Source of the DNA: Akkermansia sp.
Lineage (GTDB): Bacteria > Verrucomicrobiota > Verrucomicrobiia > Verrucomicrobiales > Akkermansiaceae
Length of the DNA: 33,451 bases
Assembly: GCA_017517385.1 (NCBI GenBank)
Contig: JAFWZG010000062.1
Span: 1 to 33,451, forward strand
Direction of reading: 5' to 3'
Of the stretch, positions 31,501 through 33,451 are shown in pieces. Both the position numbers and the translations under genes were made by a program. Position 1 is the stretch's first letter; the number at the start of each line of letters is the position of its first letter. The notes under the pieces were generated by a model. The model had not been told where the DNA came from, did no database searches, and saw nothing but the letters and a program-made list of their open reading frames with translations.

Positions 31501-33451
31501 CATCTGACATATGGTAACGGCTTCAGGCTTCCAAGTGCAGATTCCATCACCAAAAACGTTGGTGAAACATCGGACGGTATGGTGACGGTGGATGCCGTCA
31601 GCAATCAGCAGTTGAATATGAGCACCCATCTCTCTCTGGCAATTGCGGCAGAGAAGGAGGTGGCGTTCAGCGGTGGTATTACTTTGTCCGCCGGGCAGGG
31701 GTACCTGTTCAGCTCTGCAAGCGGGGGCAAATTGACTCTGCTCAGTGAGCTGGATTCCTCCCGTTCTCTGGTGGTTGATGCCCAAGGATTGACCGGAGGA
31801 ACTGTTGTTCTTGCCGGCAATGATTCATGGAGCGGTGATATTACAGTACGGGGGCATCGGGATAACAACGGCGAGGGGGAGATTAGCCTTCAGCTTGGGC
31901 AGGATGTGGCAGCCGGCGGCAAGTTGACCCTCGCTCAGGGCGGTATTCTGGATTTGGCCGGTCACAATCTGAGCGTCAGTGGTACGATTGTAACGGACGG
32001 CGGCCAGCTGACGAACTCCGGCTCAACCGGTGCATTAATTTTCGACTGCTCTGCTCAAGGACTGACTTCAACAGCTGACCTTTCTGTTGGTACTATCCGT
32101 AAAACCGGCAGTAATATGCTTTCTCTGGGCGGTAACAATGCTCCCTGCCAATTCTATGTGGAGGAGGGTACACTCCGACTGGTATCGGATGGCGCATTCA
32201 CAAGTGGCTCCACCGTTCATCTGGGAGACGGAAGCATTCTTGATAACAGAACGCATGCCCTGCTGGCCGGAGTGAGTCTGGAGAATGGTAAGGCTACTCT
32301 TACCAGCTCCAATCATAGTCATATTGTCGTACGTGGTAGTGTGAGCATAGGAGATAAAAGCCATTTAACCATAGGGAAAGACGGACTTGCCAGTATTTCG
32401 ATAGACGGCGATTTGTCTGTTGGTTCCGGTTCTTCCCTCGCCATACTCAGTAACTCCAAGGCGTCGTTTACCATCGGCGGGAATATAAACCTCACAGAGG
32501 GTACGAACCTGAACTTCGGCAATTTTGCCAATATCTCCTTGAGTGGCGAAAATATCGGTACGGGCAGTTCCTCCATTGTTCTGAATGGTGGACAGCTTAA
32601 CCTTAATAAGGGCGGTAATATTTCGATTAACAGTGATTTGACCATCAATGGTAATACCACCATCTATTCCCGTGGCAGTGCTGATGCGATGGGGCGCAAT
32701 TTCGAACGTGTTATCGTCAATGGTTGTAATTTGACCCTCAGGGAAGAAAGCTGGAGCACCGTTTGGAATATCAATTCGCTGAAAGGTTCCGGTGAGCTCT
32801 GCTGGGAATCCACTACGACTCACAGCACATCTTCCAGACTCATCCTGAATGGTGATGGTGACTTTGACGGTAGAATCAGCATGAACCGCACCTGGCAGAA
32901 TAAAGATCGCACCCATGGGGCTTACCTGGAGCTGGCGTCCGATTTTGTCGCGGCCATGGCTGATATCAGCTTGACCGGTGCTGCCTCGAACGCTGTAGCC
33001 TCCTTGGCTGTCAATACGGATAATGCTCACATAAAGGGGCTTTCGGGTAATGGTCACAGCTTTGTTTATGCCGGTGCTTCTAGGGTTGATACTGCTCTGA
33101 GCGGCTCGGACCGCCCGGAAACAACCCGCGCCGCCACTCTTACCATTGATACCGCTGCTGATAGTAATTATACCTTCTCCGGCTCAATCGGTAACACAAC
33201 GGATACCAGCGAGAATGGCATCACCCTTGTGAAGACCGGTAGCGGTACTCAGACACTCAATGGCGCATCTGTTGTGCTGAGCAATGTCAGTGCCTTGGCC
33301 GGTACGCTGAATATAACTTCTTCCTCCCTTACGGTGAGTGGGAATGTTTCGCTAGCCCGTGGTGCTGAGTTAAAGCTTGGTGATAGCTACTCACTGAATG
33401 AGGGACAGAAGCTTTACTTGATGGCAGGCGCAGAAAATAGCGGTGCTGCTG
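28600..33451 (+). CDS. S6-type serine protease autotransporter, N-terminal 1617 residues (3' end outside window)
   Basis: The frame stays open from the ATG at 28600 to the window end, at least 1617 residues. A signal peptide covers 1-30 (cleavage after SVAQA). Residues of about 31-310 form a peptidase S6 (IgA1-protease/SPATE-like) domain. His116 is in the ATVAHNG motif. Asp161 is in HDYMLQRQSK (matching the D-F-x-x-P-R-L-x-K region). Ser268 is in RGGDSGSP, and the Asp-Ser spacing fits the family. The rest is a long passenger of beta-strands rich in Gly, Asn, Ser and Thr, with autotransporter-associated repeats such as LELGGDNSGFTGTKTIESGG and MLSLGGNNAPCQFYVEEGTL. These should fold as a beta-helix on the cell surface. 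The beta-barrel that would secrete it is expected beyond the window. An alternative is a protease-less adhesin, but the triad is visible. Confidence 0.85.
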   Translation, partial: MKLHLPPSLRRCLLAVMTIAAGITGSVAQAGIRHSDVLLQTYTDFGQNKGRYAVGTQVNALLQYIRNTEGGIAIPYTDGQPDFIISNEQGMINFSGAVDGGPDVAIGPNFIATVAHNGSNSASYGDRVVGGEHALNYQAIDIRGTGFRLVAPDGMWGATHDYMLQRQSKVQTDVTWNPVSTITDAAKLNGNYIYHSGGGSMGDWVDGKVTNAGGAYAYIIGGIMTVTGSKIYSDKGSFVLWQNLWYGEALEGASEKHPLPNAVRGGDSGSPVYIYNEATGQYEYVGAQEGMAGKSYNWTAGNTEWTAKTMESFNVHVDMSAVNTVYLNAIATQGDTINMDGYSTTIWTGAVTNAAGDSLASYKGVKTGLNTWSDLSNLKDVQNWYAYNASGGDGGYLNQSIPDLFYNENLVFDAAEGSLNNSIVLKDTVDLGIGYAEFNDGRFTITSESGENNQFDHAGYVINEGAEVHLQLRNPDTRMTEWRKIGAGDLYIDGTGNTNALLNLGGTGTTYLQQQNGYAAYNVLANTGATVVIQDLQQIVRDFTFGAGGGTLDMHGNSMEWRTTSDAEGRFTINALTEDAMITNTSGNVTLTYTESGDTKYLGSFRDTKDASLTIDYQGGGTWELNSIHTNLSNNDGSGLIVSNGKVLLTGTHTVHGMGSLNGRGGSRLELANDWHYADAAMDVAVKDGATFELGSHARLTGDVTVDEGATFIMREGVQHRMEYVEGGVSLEDTNQYAAYFGLKGNVELGGDMRVEFSTGADSRLSYKGNISGAGSLSIDLGTEGAILELGGDNSGFTGTKTIESGGVVLVTSNSSGNTSDNKWLVSDEGWIANQAESAEQLLARVDEASDGTMALSSDTVEQLDMQNHQSLTLGAEIGKTVQYGEAGTNIALEAWQGAWRLGGGGGELVVNYKLSGENNLILGASGHSSGVVTLTNTQNDFSGEITFTGKGIVLNAVEGALGNAALHLTYGNGFRLPSADSITKNVGETSDGMVTVDAVSNQQLNMSTHLSLAIAAEKEVAFSGGITLSAGQGYLFSSASGGKLTLLSELDSSRSLVVDAQGLTGGTVVLAGNDSWSGDITVRGHRDNNGEGEISLQLGQDVAAGGKLTLAQGGILDLAGHNLSVSGTIVTDGGQLTNSGSTGALIFDCSAQGLTSTADLSVGTIRKTGSNMLSLGGNNAPCQFYVEEGTLRLVSDGAFTSGSTVHLGDGSILDNRTHALLAGVSLENGKATLTSSNHSHIVVRGSVSIGDKSHLTIGKDGLASISIDGDLSVGSGSSLAILSNSKASFTIGGNINLTEGTNLNFGNFANISLSGENIGTGSSSIVLNGGQLNLNKGGNISINSDLTINGNTTIYSRGSADAMGRNFERVIVNGCNLTLREESWSTVWNINSLKGSGELCWESTTTHSTSSRLILNGDGDFDGRISMNRTWQNKDRTHGAYLELASDFVAAMADISLTGAASNAVASLAVNTDNAHIKGLSGNGHSFVYAGASRVDTALSGSDRPETTRAATLTIDTAADSNYTFSGSIGNTTDTSENGITLVKTGSGTQTLNGASVVLSNVSALAGTLNITSSSLTVSGNVSLARGAELKLGDSYSLNEGQKLYLMAGAENSGAA

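Overview
The window looks like chromosomal DNA from a Verrucomicrobiota bacterium, most likely related to Akkermansiaceae. This is inferred from gene content rather than a marker gene. The signs are a divergent FtsA/FtsZ pair, a fused SecDF, a fused amino-acid binding protein/permease, several exported thioredoxin-fold proteins, many lineage-restricted exported proteins, a giant autotransporter with beta-strand repeats, and an almost complete lack of Shine-Dalgarno sequences. Coding density is high and most genes sit in short same-strand runs.

Layout. 1-414 is the 3' part of an IS630-type transposase. It is followed by a minus-strand tRNA-Ser(CGA) with its own strong promoter and terminator. 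795-5305 (+) holds an exported membrane-anchored protein, a small lipoprotein, then ftsA and ftsZ, closed by a terminator. 5368-7597 (-) is a two-gene polar amino-acid ABC importer in which the solute-binding domain and permease form one polypeptide. 7777-14371 (+) is a run of envelope proteins (two-TM protein, TM/TPR protein, pseudokinase-TM-FGE-like protein, exported beta-rich protein), interrupted by the ribosome-assembly GTPase gene der and ending with another exported protein. 14372-14881 is non-coding. 14882-19243 (+) carries a Gfo/Idh/MocA oxidoreductase, an exported thioredoxin-fold protein, and a DUF2157/GDYXXLXY membrane pair, ending in a good terminator. 19326-26800 (-) carries a YbaL/KefB-like antiporter, rlmI, an orphan phage-virion-like gene, a YggU-family gene, a membrane-anchored CbiX-like protein and secDF. 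26947-28297 (+) has a small ribbon-helix-helix protein and a second exported thioredoxin-fold protein. After a structured intergenic region, an S6-type serine protease autotransporter starts at 28600 and runs off the window end; its beta-barrel is not visible.

Common threads. Cell division (ftsAZ), protein export (secDF) and envelope biology dominate. Six sigma70-like promoters place the -10 box only 6-10 bases before the ATG, so leaderless or nearly leaderless mRNAs appear common here. The most interesting leads are this leaderless pattern, the FtsZ whose T7-loop catalytic aspartates are replaced, the pseudokinase/FGE-like fusion protein, the S6 protease autotransporter, and the unassigned structured intergenic segment at 28354-28541. 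All functional statements come from reading motifs by eye; no database search was run.
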